NCBI GenBank assembly: GCA_035527845.1
Contig: DATKZT010000016.1
Location: 62,001-126,000, forward strand
Direction: 5' to 3'
Length of the DNA: 64,000 bases
From: JAUWKC01 sp035527845
Lineage (GTDB): Bacteria > Planctomycetota > Phycisphaerae > Sedimentisphaerales > Anaerobacaceae
Numbering within the stretch: position 1 is the first letter of the stretch; each line of letters begins with the position of its first letter. Below the pieces are notes generated by a model. The model saw only the letters and a program-made list of their open reading frames with translations, was not told the DNA's origin and did not search any database. Shown piece after piece: positions 15,559 through 24,964 of the stretch. The translations under genes were made by a program, and so were the position numbers.

Positions 15559-17037
15559 ATGAAAGCAGTAATTTCAATTCTCATAACAGCGGTACTTGCG
15601 GCTGGGGCCGTTTACGGTCAGCCGAGCGAGCCGCCCCCGCCGGAACCCAATCAGGAACAGCCCGAAGTTTTGACCAGCGGCCCTGTGCACGAGGCGTTTG
15701 CCCAGCCGGTCGAGATTAAGAATGAGCCGGGCGTTGTGGCCCTGAACGAGCCTCCCGCCAATATAGTGGAGACCCCGCCGGACGAAAAGCCGGTCGGCAA
15801 ACAATATGTTTGGGTGCCGGGCTACTGGGCGTGGGACGCGCAGCGCAACAGCTATATATGGGTGAGCGGCTGCTGGCGAGCGGCGCCTCCTGAAAGGTAC
15901 TGGGTTCCAGGCTATTGGGCCAGAGCGGCAGGCGGCTGGGAATGGGTGCCGGGTTTCTGGGCGTCTTCTCCGAATGAGAAGCAGATCGAATATCTGCCGG
16001 TCCCGCCGGCTGTAACGGACATGGAAGCACCCGGGCCTGTGCCGAATGCGAACAATGTCTGGATTCCGCCTTGCTGGTACTGGTATCAGGGCAGTTATGT
16101 ACTTCGCCAGGGATATTGGCTCGAGCCCTCTGAGAACTGGATTTGGGTGCCGTCGCACTACGTCTGGAGTCCGCGAGGGTATGTGTTTGTGCCGGGTTAC
16201 TGGGATTATTCGCTGACGCAAAGGGGCGTATTGTTTGCGCCCGTATATATACCCAGGCGGCTTTATACCCGGTCAGGATTCTCCTTGTCGCTCAGCGTCG
16301 CCCTCGATATCGGCGCGCTCGAGCTGAACCTGTTTACTTATCCGCGATACTGTCATTACTATTTCGGCGACTACTACAGCGATGTTTATATCGGCCTGGG
16401 CATCTACCCGCACTTCGAGTGGCGGCGCTATCATACCTGGTATGACCCCATCTATGTTCATAACCGCTGGCGTCACCACGCCACGTCCGAGGAGTGGTAT
16501 GAGCACGAGCGCCATCGATATGAGTTGCGCCGCAACGACCCTGCCATTCGTCCGGCGAGGACATATCGGGAAATGCAGAGGCGCCTGGCGCTGATGCCGG
16601 AATCGCAGCGAAGAGATTATCGAACGGCCGGCACCATTGACAGTCTTGCCGCAAATAGGCAGGGGACAATGAAATTCGAGCGGATAAACTCCGGTTCCAG
16701 GGCGCAGTACTCCGCAAAAGCGCAGAGCGTGCATCAATTCAGCACGCAGCGAAGGGATTGGGAATCGCGGCGTCCGGATGCGGCTGCAATCCAGCGGCCG
16801 AACGAACGCACACGGACGCAATCATACGAAAACAAACAGCCGAAAGGACCGCCAACAGAGCGCGGGCGATATGAACGCGGTGCTGCGACCGGGGGCAATC
16901 GTGAAACTAATGTGAGGCAGCCCGAGCACGCCAGGATTCCGTCTCCGCCGATAGTGGGCAGGCGCAACAGCAGGGGCGTCTTCGGCGGCAGGATTACGCC
17001 CGCACGTCCGAACCGTGAACGGAGAGCGGGCCGCTAA
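15559..17037 (+). CDS. Secreted WXXGXW (YXWV) repeat protein
   Basis: A 492-residue exported protein with a signal peptide of about 20 residues and a Pro-rich stretch after it. Residues about 85-230 contain at least five repeats of the form W-V-x-G-x-W (YVWVPGYWAW, YIWVSGCW, YWVPGYWA, WEWVPGFWA, FVPGYWDY), the signature of BcpO-related/YXWV proteins of unknown function. The middle is Tyr- and Arg-rich; the last 120 residues are Arg/Gln/Pro-rich and look disordered and basic. Proteins of this type occur in planctomycetes and proteobacteria and are assumed to be periplasmic or surface-associated. Confidence 0.82.
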   Translation: MKAVISILITAVLAAGAVYGQPSEPPPPEPNQEQPEVLTSGPVHEAFAQPVEIKNEPGVVALNEPPANIVETPPDEKPVGKQYVWVPGYWAWDAQRNSYIWVSGCWRAAPPERYWVPGYWARAAGGWEWVPGFWASSPNEKQIEYLPVPPAVTDMEAPGPVPNANNVWIPPCWYWYQGSYVLRQGYWLEPSENWIWVPSHYVWSPRGYVFVPGYWDYSLTQRGVLFAPVYIPRRLYTRSGFSLSLSVALDIGALELNLFTYPRYCHYYFGDYYSDVYIGLGIYPHFEWRRYHTWYDPIYVHNRWRHHATSEEWYEHERHRYELRRNDPAIRPARTYREMQRRLALMPESQRRDYRTAGTIDSLAANRQGTMKFERINSGSRAQYSAKAQSVHQFSTQRRDWESRRPDAAAIQRPNERTRTQSYENKQPKGPPTERGRYERGAATGGNRETNVRQPEHARIPSPPIVGRRNSRGVFGGRITPARPNRERRAGR

Positions 17038-17099
17038 ACGTTTGCACCGACAAGTATCCCAAGAGTGCTGCTAAGTTCGGCGAATAGCTGAAGGCTACG

Positions 17100-18119
17100 T
17101 CATTGGACTTCTATCGGATAAATGACAACTTTGTTATCAACGACTTCTACGGGTCTCATGGAGGCGGGTGGGTTGGCAAGCTTGTTTTCAACATCCGAAA
17201 TACGATTTTGGATTTTTTCCAACTGTTCCTTGTCAAGCACCAGCTTCTTTCTTACAGTCTCTGCCTGTTCGGCGAGGTTGGAAAAATCCAGGGCCTTTTT
17301 GTGAGCTTCTTGTGCTGCATTTTTTCTTGCCAATGCCCCGGCCAATTCAATCTCCTGAGTCAGCCTCATTTGAAACAACAGATCGAATACGCCCTTGGGA
17401 TGGCTGCCGCTTTCCTTTCTAATCTTGTCGTCCTGCTCTTTTATCATGATGAGTTTTGCCTGAATGCCAACGATTTCAATCTCAGTCAGCTGCAGCACCT
17501 TATCGAATTCCTGAAGGCTGTCGCGGGCGCCTTCGATCCTCTGATAGGGAACACTTTTCTTTAGGTGCGAAAACTTTGCTTCAATCTCCTTTTTCTCTTT
17601 TTGGTGGTTATCGATCAGATCTTCAATTTCAGATTTCTTCTGACGGTTGTCTTTCAAGGCGCTCCTGGTCTTCTCTAACTCAGCCTCAGCCTGCTCATCC
17701 AGCCATTTAATCAAAGATTTTGACATAATTCTAACATCTTCTTCACTTACTCCATACACACCAACTTCATACCGCGTATCAGACCAACCACATGTGATGA
17801 AGTATCCAGGCCGCCCATGCCACGGCGCCAAGAACTTTGACTGTTCCGCGGATACTACCCCTTCTAAGGATCTCGCAAAACTGACACAATCGGGCACGGT
17901 TATGTAGGGTGAGCTGCTTTTTAGATAGAAGACAGCCATATAAGTTGGTCGGATCACCTCTTCCCCCCCGATAGGTGCTGTTGTCCACCTTCTTTTTTGC
18001 TGAGAAACCTCGAATTGTAAGGCACCCTCTTTTTGTATGGTGTCGTCGGCAAGAATAACGGACGAAACCAGTCCCATAAAAACTATAGTTGTCAAAAGAC
18101 TTTTTTTCATGGTAATCAT
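17100..18119 (-). CDS. Exported coiled-coil protein downstream of sigma/anti-sigma pair
   Basis: A 339-residue protein with a signal peptide ending near VILADD. Residues about 25-130 are a mixed alpha/beta segment; about 135-310 are predicted long coiled coil, rich in K, E and Q, with heptad-like Leu/Ile spacing. The C-terminus is short and hydrophilic. I do not recognise the family. Its ATG overlaps the stop of the upstream anti-sigma-like gene by one base (TAATG), so it belongs to the sigma operon and may act as the envelope-side sensor or regulon member. It could be an adaptor of secretion or cell-wall machinery. Confidence 0.65.
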   Translation of the reverse strand: MITMKKSLLTTIVFMGLVSSVILADDTIQKEGALQFEVSQQKRRWTTAPIGGEEVIRPTYMAVFYLKSSSPYITVPDCVSFARSLEGVVSAEQSKFLAPWHGRPGYFITCGWSDTRYEVGVYGVSEEDVRIMSKSLIKWLDEQAEAELEKTRSALKDNRQKKSEIEDLIDNHQKEKKEIEAKFSHLKKSVPYQRIEGARDSLQEFDKVLQLTEIEIVGIQAKLIMIKEQDDKIRKESGSHPKGVFDLLFQMRLTQEIELAGALARKNAAQEAHKKALDFSNLAEQAETVRKKLVLDKEQLEKIQNRISDVENKLANPPASMRPVEVVDNKVVIYPIEVQ

Positions 18120-18538
18120 TATTCTGCTCTCCTTTCTGATGGAAATTTATGGTTTAATTGACCCAGCGCCTGTGACTTAAAATTCGGATAATGATTTATG
18201 ACTTCATAGTAGATACCTTTTGCGTGGTCCTCTGCCCCGGGTTGACCTGCAAGAATATTTGCCACTGCCAGGAGCTGTTCGGCTTTGCCGGCCTGGCTGA
18301 CGCTAATCTCAATTTGTGCGAGCTTCTCCTGGTCGTTTACGGATACATTCGGTCGCACCACTTGCCGCCAGAGCAGTCCCGCGCCTGCGACCAGCAATAT
18401 AGCTGCTGCAATTGCCGGCCACATTCGGTGCGGTTTCTTTTCTCTCAACCGAAATATCTGTTCCCCAAGCTGCGCCGGCGGCCCCGATGGCCGGTAACGT
18501 GTGAGCACCGATTCAATTGCCTGGTCATCATGATTCAT
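18119..18538 (-). CDS. Single-pass membrane anti-sigma-like protein
   Basis: A 139-residue protein starting at ATG 18538 inside the end of the sigma gene (overlap 11 bases). Residues 1-37 are cytoplasmic and charged, about 39-57 (MWPAIAAAILLVAGAGLLW) form a membrane helix, and the remaining 80 residues would be periplasmic. There is no zinc-binding HxxxCxxC motif, so it is not a classical ZAS anti-sigma factor; the assignment rests on size, topology and tight coupling to an ECF sigma gene. It overlaps the following coiled-coil gene by one base. Confidence 0.65.
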   Translation of the reverse strand: MNHDDQAIESVLTRYRPSGPPAQLGEQIFRLREKKPHRMWPAIAAAILLVAGAGLLWRQVVRPNVSVNDQEKLAQIEISVSQAGKAEQLLAVANILAGQPGAEDHAKGIYYEVINHYPNFKSQALGQLNHKFPSERRAE

Positions 18539-19076
18539 GACGGTTATCCTCGCGCTGGTATTCGGATCCCAGAATTTGTCGTAGCTTGCCCAAGGCATAT
18601 CGGTATCGGCTTGCTGCCGTATCCGCCGGTATGCCGACCATTCGCGCAATCTCCTCAAATGTTTTGCCCTCATAGATCTTCATATGGAGTACCTCGCGCT
18701 GCTCTACGGGCAGCGTACATAGTGCCTGTTCTATCGAAGCCCGTTCGTCTTCATTCGAGCCTTCATCCAATTTTTCCAGTATCGGCCTGACGCGTTTTGT
18801 CTTTAGCTCGTTATCAAGCCGCCGCTGCTTTTTGATCATTGCATAACAAGTGTTCCGAACCGCAATTCTCAAATAATCGCTCAAAGAGGCGATTTGCAGC
18901 ATACGCTTTCCCAACTTCAAGGTCTTCATGAATGCTGTCTGGACGGCATCTTCTGCAGCGCTGTGGTCGGTTAATATCATCAGAGCATACCGGTATAAGT
19001 CGTCTCCATATTTCCCATAAGCCGTCTCCAATACAACTCTGGGGTCATCAGAATCTGTTTCCGTCTTTGCTCTCAC
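18528..19076 (-). CDS. ECF-type RNA polymerase sigma factor
   Basis: A 182-residue protein with sigma-70 region 2 (residues about 20-90: YRYALMILTDHSAAEDAVQ and the SDYLRIAVRNTCYAMIKKQRR helix) and region 4 (about 120-170: LPVEQREVLHMKIYEGKTFEEIA, GIPADTAASRYRYALGKLR). Only regions 2 and 4 are present, as in extracytoplasmic-function sigma factors. GTG start at 19076 with AGGA seven bases upstream. It heads a three-gene translationally linked operon with a membrane anti-sigma-like protein and an exported coiled-coil protein, so it likely responds to an envelope signal. Confidence 0.9.
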   Translation of the reverse strand: MRAKTETDSDDPRVVLETAYGKYGDDLYRYALMILTDHSAAEDAVQTAFMKTLKLGKRMLQIASLSDYLRIAVRNTCYAMIKKQRRLDNELKTKRVRPILEKLDEGSNEDERASIEQALCTLPVEQREVLHMKIYEGKTFEEIARMVGIPADTAASRYRYALGKLRQILGSEYQREDNRHES

Positions 19077-19469
19077 GCCGGTTTCCTGCTACGCTTCAAG
19101 GTACCGTTATAATAGACCATCATGTCTTGCCTTTTTGTCTAAAAAAAAGTTGGTTTTTGACAATTGTATGACATTCTGACCACAAGAGAAACTCGACAAG
19201 TTGTTGAAGGTGTCAGACCCTTCTACTTTTTCACGAAGAGAAAAAGGCGGTGGTGCAGTAATGACAGTGAATATTCGTTTCAATGGCGGTTATGCGCCAA
19301 GGACGGCGGTTTTGCTGTTGAAAACGGACAGGGCCGCCTCGGTTGACGTGGTTTTTTGGAATCTGGGGCAAGTTTGCATAATAGCGGCAAGGTGGTACGT
19401 CTTAGGTTAGTTAGTCAGTATGGTTTGAGTCCAACGATTTGTACTGGTTTCAATGAAGGTGTCCATTTT
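19077..19469. other. Divergent intergenic region
   Basis: About 390 bases between the sigma operon (minus) and the large secreted protein (plus). A TTGACA box is present on the plus strand at 19157-19162, but no matching -10 box follows at the usual spacing. No RNA gene or further coding region is evident. The frame extending upstream of the 19470 start has no coding character. Confidence 0.35.
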
Positions 19470-21974
19470 ATGAACGGTAAAGTAACATTTGTAGTTTCTG
19501 TTGTTTTGGCATGCGCTGTAATCGGCACCGCTGCGGAAGTGGAGTGGACCGGCAAGGGCGCCGATGATTTATGGTCGACGGGGGGCAACTGGGAAGGCGG
19601 CAAGGCGCCCGTTGCAAGTGATGCAATTGTGCTTTGTTCTCCGCCGGAGCGCGGGCCTGTGATCGATTCGGATGTGATCTGCGGCGAGATTCGCGGTCCG
19701 GCATGGCGCGGCGACCGGCAGACCGTCGATGTGCTTGCCGGGGCTAACGTTAAGATTGGCGGCTGGTGGCGATTCGCCGAAAGCGGCGCTTGCGTTGGGA
19801 CGATAAACGTTCTCGGTGGCAATGTCACTATCGACGGCGTCCTGAGATGTTCGAACGGCAGCCGTGCGCACGGTATCGTCAATGTTGTCGACGGTGTGGT
19901 CAGGGCAGACGGAATGTGGCTCAGCGATACAGGCGGTGGTGAGATGAATGTCAGCGGCAACTCATTAGTAGAGTTTGTGAACAACCTGAGCTTCGGCGGC
20001 AACCGCGGTGAGAAGCCGATGACCATCAACATGAACGGTGGGATGATTCGTGTGGGCCGGGAACTGCGGTGTCCCCATAATTCAGCTCGCGCCGGCATGG
20101 CCGCGATTAACCTTGCAGGCGGCATTATTGATTGCGCTTCATTTAGTCATGCCGATGTGGCCTATTCAATGGATATTACAGAAGGTGAATTTAGGATCAA
20201 GGGTGATGTGACGGCTGAGATGAAAGAAGACATCGGGAGCGGTTACATCAAGGCTTTCGGCGGCAAAGGCTCGGTGTTGTGTAAATACGATGCTGCTCGT
20301 GACAGGACGATCGTTATGGCTGCCGACCGCAAGAGCGCGTGGAATCCTCAACCTGGGAATCGAGCCGAGCAGGTTCGTCCCGATGCAATGCTGAAATGGA
20401 ATCCGGGCAAAGACGCTCAGACATACAATATTTATCTCGGCACCAGCCTGGCGGCGGTGGCTTCGGGCGCCAAGGCTTATCGTGATGGTGAAAAGGTCGC
20501 CGAGATTCAGCCCGGTTTGAAATTCAATCAAACGTATTACTGGCGTGTTGATACGGTTGATAAGGCCGGTGCGGTTGCCGGCGGGACTGTCTGGCAGCTG
20601 ACCACCACCGACGGCAAAACCGCGGCGCCGAGTCCGCAGGACGGTGCAACCGCAGTGGGCGTCGATGCGACCCTCGGATGGCGGCCCGGTCTGGTCGCCG
20701 CTTCACACAATGTGTACCTCGGAACGGACTATGACGGGGCGAAGAACGCCACTCAACCTGCGGTCGGGAAGTTGTCTGAAAAAGGCTTTACGCCCGAGAG
20801 GCTTGAGTTGGGGCGGAAGTACTACTGGCGGGTTGACGCGGTTAACAGCAAGTGGTCCGAGAGTCCGTGGAAGGGTGACATCTGGAGCTTTACCGTCGAT
20901 GAGGGCAAGGCCCAAGATCCGCGGCCTGTCAATGAGGGACTGTGGGCACCGACGAAGGTGACGCTGAGCTGGAACGGGGCCAGAACCGCTGTTTCGCACA
21001 ACGTATATTTTGGTGAGAATACCAAAGGCTTGAAACTTGTCAGTTCAGGTCAAAAAGAAACGACTTACGCGGCCGGTCCGCTCAAGGAGGCGACGACTTA
21101 CTTCTGGCAGGTCGAAGAAGTTCATCGGAGGGGCGAGAAGGTCAAGGGGGACATCTGGCAGTTCAGCACCGAGGGTATGCTGGATTTGAAGGTTGACCTT
21201 GCGGTGCCGCAGTGGGATGACCGGAGCAAGTATCGTGAGGGTACTGCCAAGGAGGGCTGGTTTATCTGGGCGTCTTCGCGATGGGCGGATATGTATATGC
21301 ATGATGCCGGATGGCTGCCTGAGGGTAACGGCAATGACGCCGACGGCATACTTGGCTCGGGTATTCAGCTTTACTTAGACAACGGCAAAGGCGGCAACGG
21401 TACGGTGATGGCCAAAGGTCTGTGCCGCGGCTCACTGGCCGGGGACATGCCTCCTTACGGCGAGCCCGAAGGAGATCCTATCGCCAATACGTATTTCTAT
21501 TCGTGTGACTGGGCTGGTCAGAAGAACGGCGACTGTTTTCTTTTGATCAGGGGCTTGCCCGCCGGCGAATACGAGATGACGTCGTACCACAATCACTGGG
21601 AGCCGTGCACGCAGCAGACGCGTAACTGTCATCTCTGCGAGAGCGGGATGCCTCCGATGCCGAGCGTGACGGCTAATCCCCTTCCGGCCGAGCCTTTGCC
21701 GGGATACGGCGGTTGGGTACTTCCCAAGGGCACGGGCAAGGGCGTTGTCTCGCTGCAGAGCGCCAAGGACGTGAAGGTTTCAAGCGTTTTGAAAGATGAG
21801 GATGTCACTAAGAGCTACATTCGTTTTGCCACCGACGGCTCGGATGTGCTTGTTATCTACGAGGCTGCGGACAACACCTACCCCGACCGCGCCAGGTCGG
21901 GCCGGGAAGGCAGCCGGGGCATCCTCAACGCGTTCGAACTGAAGCTTGTATCCTGGGACAAGAAATCGCGGTAA
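19470..21974 (+). CDS. Large secreted protein: beta-helix-like N-terminus and three fibronectin-like domains
   Basis: An 834-residue exported protein. ATG at 19470 opens a clear signal peptide (VVSVVLACAVIGTAA); AAGGTG lies upstream. Residues about 25-270 contain Gly-rich short repeats such as GTINVLGGNVTIDG and GIVNVVDGVV, the pattern of a right-handed beta-helix (PEP-CTERM/autotransporter-like). From about 305 to 590 three tandem modules of about 95 residues each repeat the motif L-x-W-x-P-G ... HNVYLGT ... YYWRVD, as in fibronectin type III-like surface modules. The last 240 residues are Trp- and Gly-rich and may form a carbohydrate-binding beta-sandwich. Probably involved in surface attachment or polysaccharide binding; no catalytic motif was found. 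Confidence 0.75.
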   Translation: MNGKVTFVVSVVLACAVIGTAAEVEWTGKGADDLWSTGGNWEGGKAPVASDAIVLCSPPERGPVIDSDVICGEIRGPAWRGDRQTVDVLAGANVKIGGWWRFAESGACVGTINVLGGNVTIDGVLRCSNGSRAHGIVNVVDGVVRADGMWLSDTGGGEMNVSGNSLVEFVNNLSFGGNRGEKPMTINMNGGMIRVGRELRCPHNSARAGMAAINLAGGIIDCASFSHADVAYSMDITEGEFRIKGDVTAEMKEDIGSGYIKAFGGKGSVLCKYDAARDRTIVMAADRKSAWNPQPGNRAEQVRPDAMLKWNPGKDAQTYNIYLGTSLAAVASGAKAYRDGEKVAEIQPGLKFNQTYYWRVDTVDKAGAVAGGTVWQLTTTDGKTAAPSPQDGATAVGVDATLGWRPGLVAASHNVYLGTDYDGAKNATQPAVGKLSEKGFTPERLELGRKYYWRVDAVNSKWSESPWKGDIWSFTVDEGKAQDPRPVNEGLWAPTKVTLSWNGARTAVSHNVYFGENTKGLKLVSSGQKETTYAAGPLKEATTYFWQVEEVHRRGEKVKGDIWQFSTEGMLDLKVDLAVPQWDDRSKYREGTAKEGWFIWASSRWADMYMHDAGWLPEGNGNDADGILGSGIQLYLDNGKGGNGTVMAKGLCRGSLAGDMPPYGEPEGDPIANTYFYSCDWAGQKNGDCFLLIRGLPAGEYEMTSYHNHWEPCTQQTRNCHLCESGMPPMPSVTANPLPAEPLPGYGGWVLPKGTGKGVVSLQSAKDVKVSSVLKDEDVTKSYIRFATDGSDVLVIYEAADNTYPDRARSGREGSRGILNAFELKLVSWDKKSR

Positions 21975-22020
21975 CAGGCTGCTGTACAAGGATGAGTTGT
22001 AATATACAGGGATAAAGGAT

Positions 22021-22737
22021 ATGAAAAGGTGTTTTGGATTTTTGTTTCTGAGCCTGCTGCTGACCGCAGTGCTGGGATGCTCTTGCAGGGACGAGATCCA
22101 GAGTGGTCTCACGCAAGAAAAGGCAATCGCACCCCTTCAGAACGAAACGACGCTGCCGCGAGTTCTTCTTATAGGCGATTCCATATCAATGGGATACCTG
22201 CCCCATGTTCAGCAATTGCTGAAAGGCAGGGCGTACGTCGAGCACCCTGCTGCCAATTGTGAGTCCACCATCGAGGGACTGCGGGAACTCGACAACTGGC
22301 TCGGCAGTGGGGGCTGGGACGTAATACACTTCAACTGGGGCCTGCATGACTGCAAATACGTTGACAGCCAGGGCAGGAAAGTCGCGGTATCCATCGGCAG
22401 GCAGAAAGTACCCGTCGAGCAATACGAAAAGAACCTGGAGGAGCTTGTTATACGGCTCAAGAATACGGGGGCGAAACTTGTTTTTGCGACGACGACGCCT
22501 GTCCCCGAGGACGCTATAGGCCGCGTCAAGGGTGATGCAGCCAGGTATAACAGTGTCGCCATTGAAATAATGAGAAAGCACTCAATCCCCGTCAATGACC
22601 TTTACGGCCTGGCAATGGAGAGGCTGGATGACATCCAGCGCCCCAGAAATGTTCACTTCACTGAGCCCGAAGGCTACGAATTCCTCGCCAGGCAGGTGGC
22701 GGCTGAGATACAGAATGTTTTGAGCAAACGCCAATAA
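22021..22737 (+). CDS. SGNH/GDSL-family hydrolase lipoprotein
   Basis: A 238-residue protein with a lipoprotein signal (LTAVLGC, lipidated Cys at 20). GDSISMGY at 52-59 is block I with the nucleophilic Ser54, NWGLHD near 110 corresponds to block III, and a His in NVHFTEPEGY near 203 is the likely block V base. SGNH enzymes hydrolyse esters, often acetyl groups on carbohydrates. It starts 46 bases after the beta-helix/FnIII gene in the same direction, so the two may act together on polysaccharide outside the cell. Confidence 0.85.
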   Translation: MKRCFGFLFLSLLLTAVLGCSCRDEIQSGLTQEKAIAPLQNETTLPRVLLIGDSISMGYLPHVQQLLKGRAYVEHPAANCESTIEGLRELDNWLGSGGWDVIHFNWGLHDCKYVDSQGRKVAVSIGRQKVPVEQYEKNLEELVIRLKNTGAKLVFATTTPVPEDAIGRVKGDAARYNSVAIEIMRKHSIPVNDLYGLAMERLDDIQRPRNVHFTEPEGYEFLARQVAAEIQNVLSKRQ

Positions 22738-22835
22738 GCTAATTAAAGGTCTCAAACCCAAACCGAATGGCGGTTCCTTAAGCGGCATAGGTCCTTCTAC
22801 ATAGCTCTCGTGCGGCTCTCAATTTCGGGTGGAAG

Positions 22836-23438
22836 TTAATTAGGGGGGGCGTCGGCGGCGTGGACGAGGGCCTTGACGGTAAGGTTGGCGGCCATCCAGA
22901 GGGCGTCGAGGGGCAGTTGCTCCGCCGCGGTCTCATCGAAGAGTATCGACGCGCGGGCGGCAAACTCCTCGTCCGCCCGCCAGATAACTATGGTCATGGG
23001 GACCCGCGGCAAAACATAAAACTCAATAGCCGCGTCCCCAAACTCGCGCCGCCGGACGCCAAATTCATCAGCGACCTGATAGAGTCGCTCCGGATTGTCG
23101 CCGAAGGCATCTTCGAGCTTTTCGGTGGGCAGCTTGTGGGGCCCCCTGAAGAAGAACTGGCCTCCCGGCAGACTCGCCGCCGGTATCAGCCTGTCCCGCA
23201 CCGGCACGTCTTTACTGTTTATAAGATACGCAAGAATGCAAAGCTCCTCCGCAAAGCCCGCCTCCGAACAGTCCTCCACCGACGCCACCCGTCTGGCCGA
23301 CAGATCTACCAGATATTCTCTCTCCAGTACCCGTATAGTGTAACGCCCCGGCTCACCCTCATATTGACAGTCCGCCCGCCGGGCCGTCGCCGGCCCCTCA
23401 AGCGCCTCAAGCTGCTCCCAAAGACCTTCATTCGTCAT
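22836..23438 (-). CDS. DUF3786-type protein
   Basis: A 200-residue soluble protein. The C-terminal half (FYVLPRVPMTIVIWRADEEFAARASILFDE, given here only as its elements LPRVPM, IWRADEEF and ILFDE) is the core of the DUF3786 family: a P-rich strand, W-x-x-DEEF and an I-L-F-D/E segment. The family is common in acetogens, methanogens and sulfate reducers that use corrinoid and CODH-based C1 pathways, but its function is unknown to me. Its presence agrees with the CooC and FDH genes of this genome. ATG start at 23438. Confidence 0.75.
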   Translation of the reverse strand: MTNEGLWEQLEALEGPATARRADCQYEGEPGRYTIRVLEREYLVDLSARRVASVEDCSEAGFAEELCILAYLINSKDVPVRDRLIPAASLPGGQFFFRGPHKLPTEKLEDAFGDNPERLYQVADEFGVRRREFGDAAIEFYVLPRVPMTIVIWRADEEFAARASILFDETAAEQLPLDALWMAANLTVKALVHAADAPPN

Positions 23439-23572
23439 CTATTCGTACCCGTTCAGGCTAAAGGCGGCAAAGCGGCCTTGCCAAAAACTCCCGCAACAAA
23501 CTTACGTGATGACGGGGCGGTTGTGGCCAATTAAGTTTGGCCGAAGACCCATGCTGTCTCGCTCAGCTCGTA

Positions 23573-23779
23573 ATCAAGAATTCCTCCGGCGTGCAGAAAA
23601 GCTCACTCTTCTGCTGTTCCGATGAACCGCATAAAGCCGGCGGGCCAGGTCCTCGCAAACCTGAACGAACCTGCCCGCCACGAGTTTCAAACCGTTTTTT
23701 CGAAACGCGAAACTATCTCGCCCGCCGGATGCCGCCGTATCCCGTCAGGCTTGATGATTATCAACGTGCGCTCTGCCAT
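23573..23779 (-). pseudogene. ndk: Frameshifted, truncated nucleoside diphosphate kinase (ndk)
   Basis: Reading the minus strand from ATG 23779 gives MAERTLIIIKPDGIRR followed by GEIVSRFEKT, a near-perfect NDK N-terminus including the IIKPDG signature. The frame then hits TGA. One base shift recovers LKLVAGRFVQVCEDL and LARRLYAVHRNSRR, matching the next NDK segment, and a second shift recovers CTPEEFLITS, matching the PFFxELxxFMTSG region. Similarity ends there at a TGA, before the catalytic-His half of the enzyme (NVMHGSD). So the gene carries at least two frameshifts and lacks its 3' half. It is either a decayed copy or a badly assembled stretch. NDK balances NTP pools, and another copy would be expected elsewhere. 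Confidence 0.8.
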
Positions 23780-23832
23780 TGTTGCAAGCGAAGGTCGGCG
23801 CTGCCGCCGAGCAGCCCGACCGCCAATCACCT

Positions 23833-24612
23833 CTACATTCCCCGCGGTACTATGTAAATCTCCACCCGCCGGTTCTGCGCATTTCCCTTCTTGCCGGGCG
23901 CATTCGGCACAACGGGGCGGAATTCACCGAAACCACGCACACTCATGCGGGTATTGTCGATACCATCGGCGCCCATGACGTTCAGAACAGATATCGCCCG
24001 ATGAGCCGACAGATGCCAGTTGGTGGGGTGTTTTGCGCGTGTCTCGGGCTTGCTGATGGGAATGTCATCCGTGTGGCCTGCGATGATGACATCAAATTCC
24101 TTACCCGTGTCGGAATTGAGAATGGTGCAGAGGGTCTTGACCGCTTCGCTCGCCGAAGACGCCACGACGTCACTACCCTTATCGAACAGCAGGTCGCTCT
24201 TGAACTTCACTATCCCGTGTTCTGCGTCGTATGTGATCATGTCGGGATTCGTCCTGGCAAAGTCCTCCAGCATCGTGCTCAGCTCCACCGGAAGGCGGAC
24301 CCCGCCGAGCATCTGCTGCTGCATCCGTGCGATCAAGTCTTTTTTCTTCTGGAGGTCCTCTTCGAGCGCCTTTAGCTCGTTCCTCAGCGTCTCGACATCG
24401 ACGCTGCCGGTACTCTCTGCATATTTGAGCTTTGCCTGCAACTGGCCCAGCGTTAGTTCGGCCGCATCCAATTTGCTCTGAAGGTCCTTAATAATATCCG
24501 CCTGCCTGCTGTTTTGCACCTGCAGCTGCTTGACCTGGTCCGATGCACAGCCGCCTGCCAGCACGAAACCGGCACACAAGACACAAAATACGGAAACCCT
24601 GACTGTTTGCAT
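23833..24612 (-). CDS. OmpA-family peptidoglycan-binding lipoprotein
   Basis: A 259-residue protein with a lipoprotein signal (VLAGGC, Cys at 22). Residues about 28-100 form a coiled coil, and about 115-259 an OmpA/MotB C-terminal domain: FKSDLLFDKGSDVV, IIAGHTDDIPI, HLSAHRAISVLNVM, VRGFGEFRPVVPN and NRRVEIYI. The domain binds diaminopimelate in peptidoglycan, so the protein probably tethers the outer membrane to the wall, like Pal or MotB-type proteins. It has no beta-barrel. ATG start with GAAAGGA upstream. Confidence 0.88.
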   Translation of the reverse strand: MQTVRVSVFCVLCAGFVLAGGCASDQVKQLQVQNSRQADIIKDLQSKLDAAELTLGQLQAKLKYAESTGSVDVETLRNELKALEEDLQKKKDLIARMQQQMLGGVRLPVELSTMLEDFARTNPDMITYDAEHGIVKFKSDLLFDKGSDVVASSASEAVKTLCTILNSDTGKEFDVIIAGHTDDIPISKPETRAKHPTNWHLSAHRAISVLNVMGADGIDNTRMSVRGFGEFRPVVPNAPGKKGNAQNRRVEIYIVPRGM

Positions 24613-24964
24613 AATTCAATCCTTTCAAAAAGCCCCAGCAGATAAATTCCCTTTCGACCGTCTCATATAGCACTCAACTGTTCCATTTAGAGCCGTTACA
24701 GCCTTTCGGCTTTCCCGCGCCAAGATTTGCGCACAAATAGAACCCATTTGCCTCCGGCCGTCAAGAGCTAACTTTTCAATTTTCCGCGTGCACCGTACCG
24801 GCGTGACGGACTCAGAATCGGCGATTTCTTTGGTGTCAAAGTAGTTCGTTACCAACGGACACTCCTGCAATTGGCGCGGGCGAGGGTGCATGCGGGCGGC
24901 GGTTGTGCCGGGTTTGATCCGGCTTCGCGAGCCCGGCTTGGTAGAGGGCTTCGCCGTGGCAAGC
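24613..24964. other. Intergenic region upstream of the OmpA gene
   Basis: No gene supported. It should hold the OmpA promoter reading leftward. The minus-strand frame through this stretch merges into the low-complexity repeat to the right and is not credible as protein. Confidence 0.4.
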
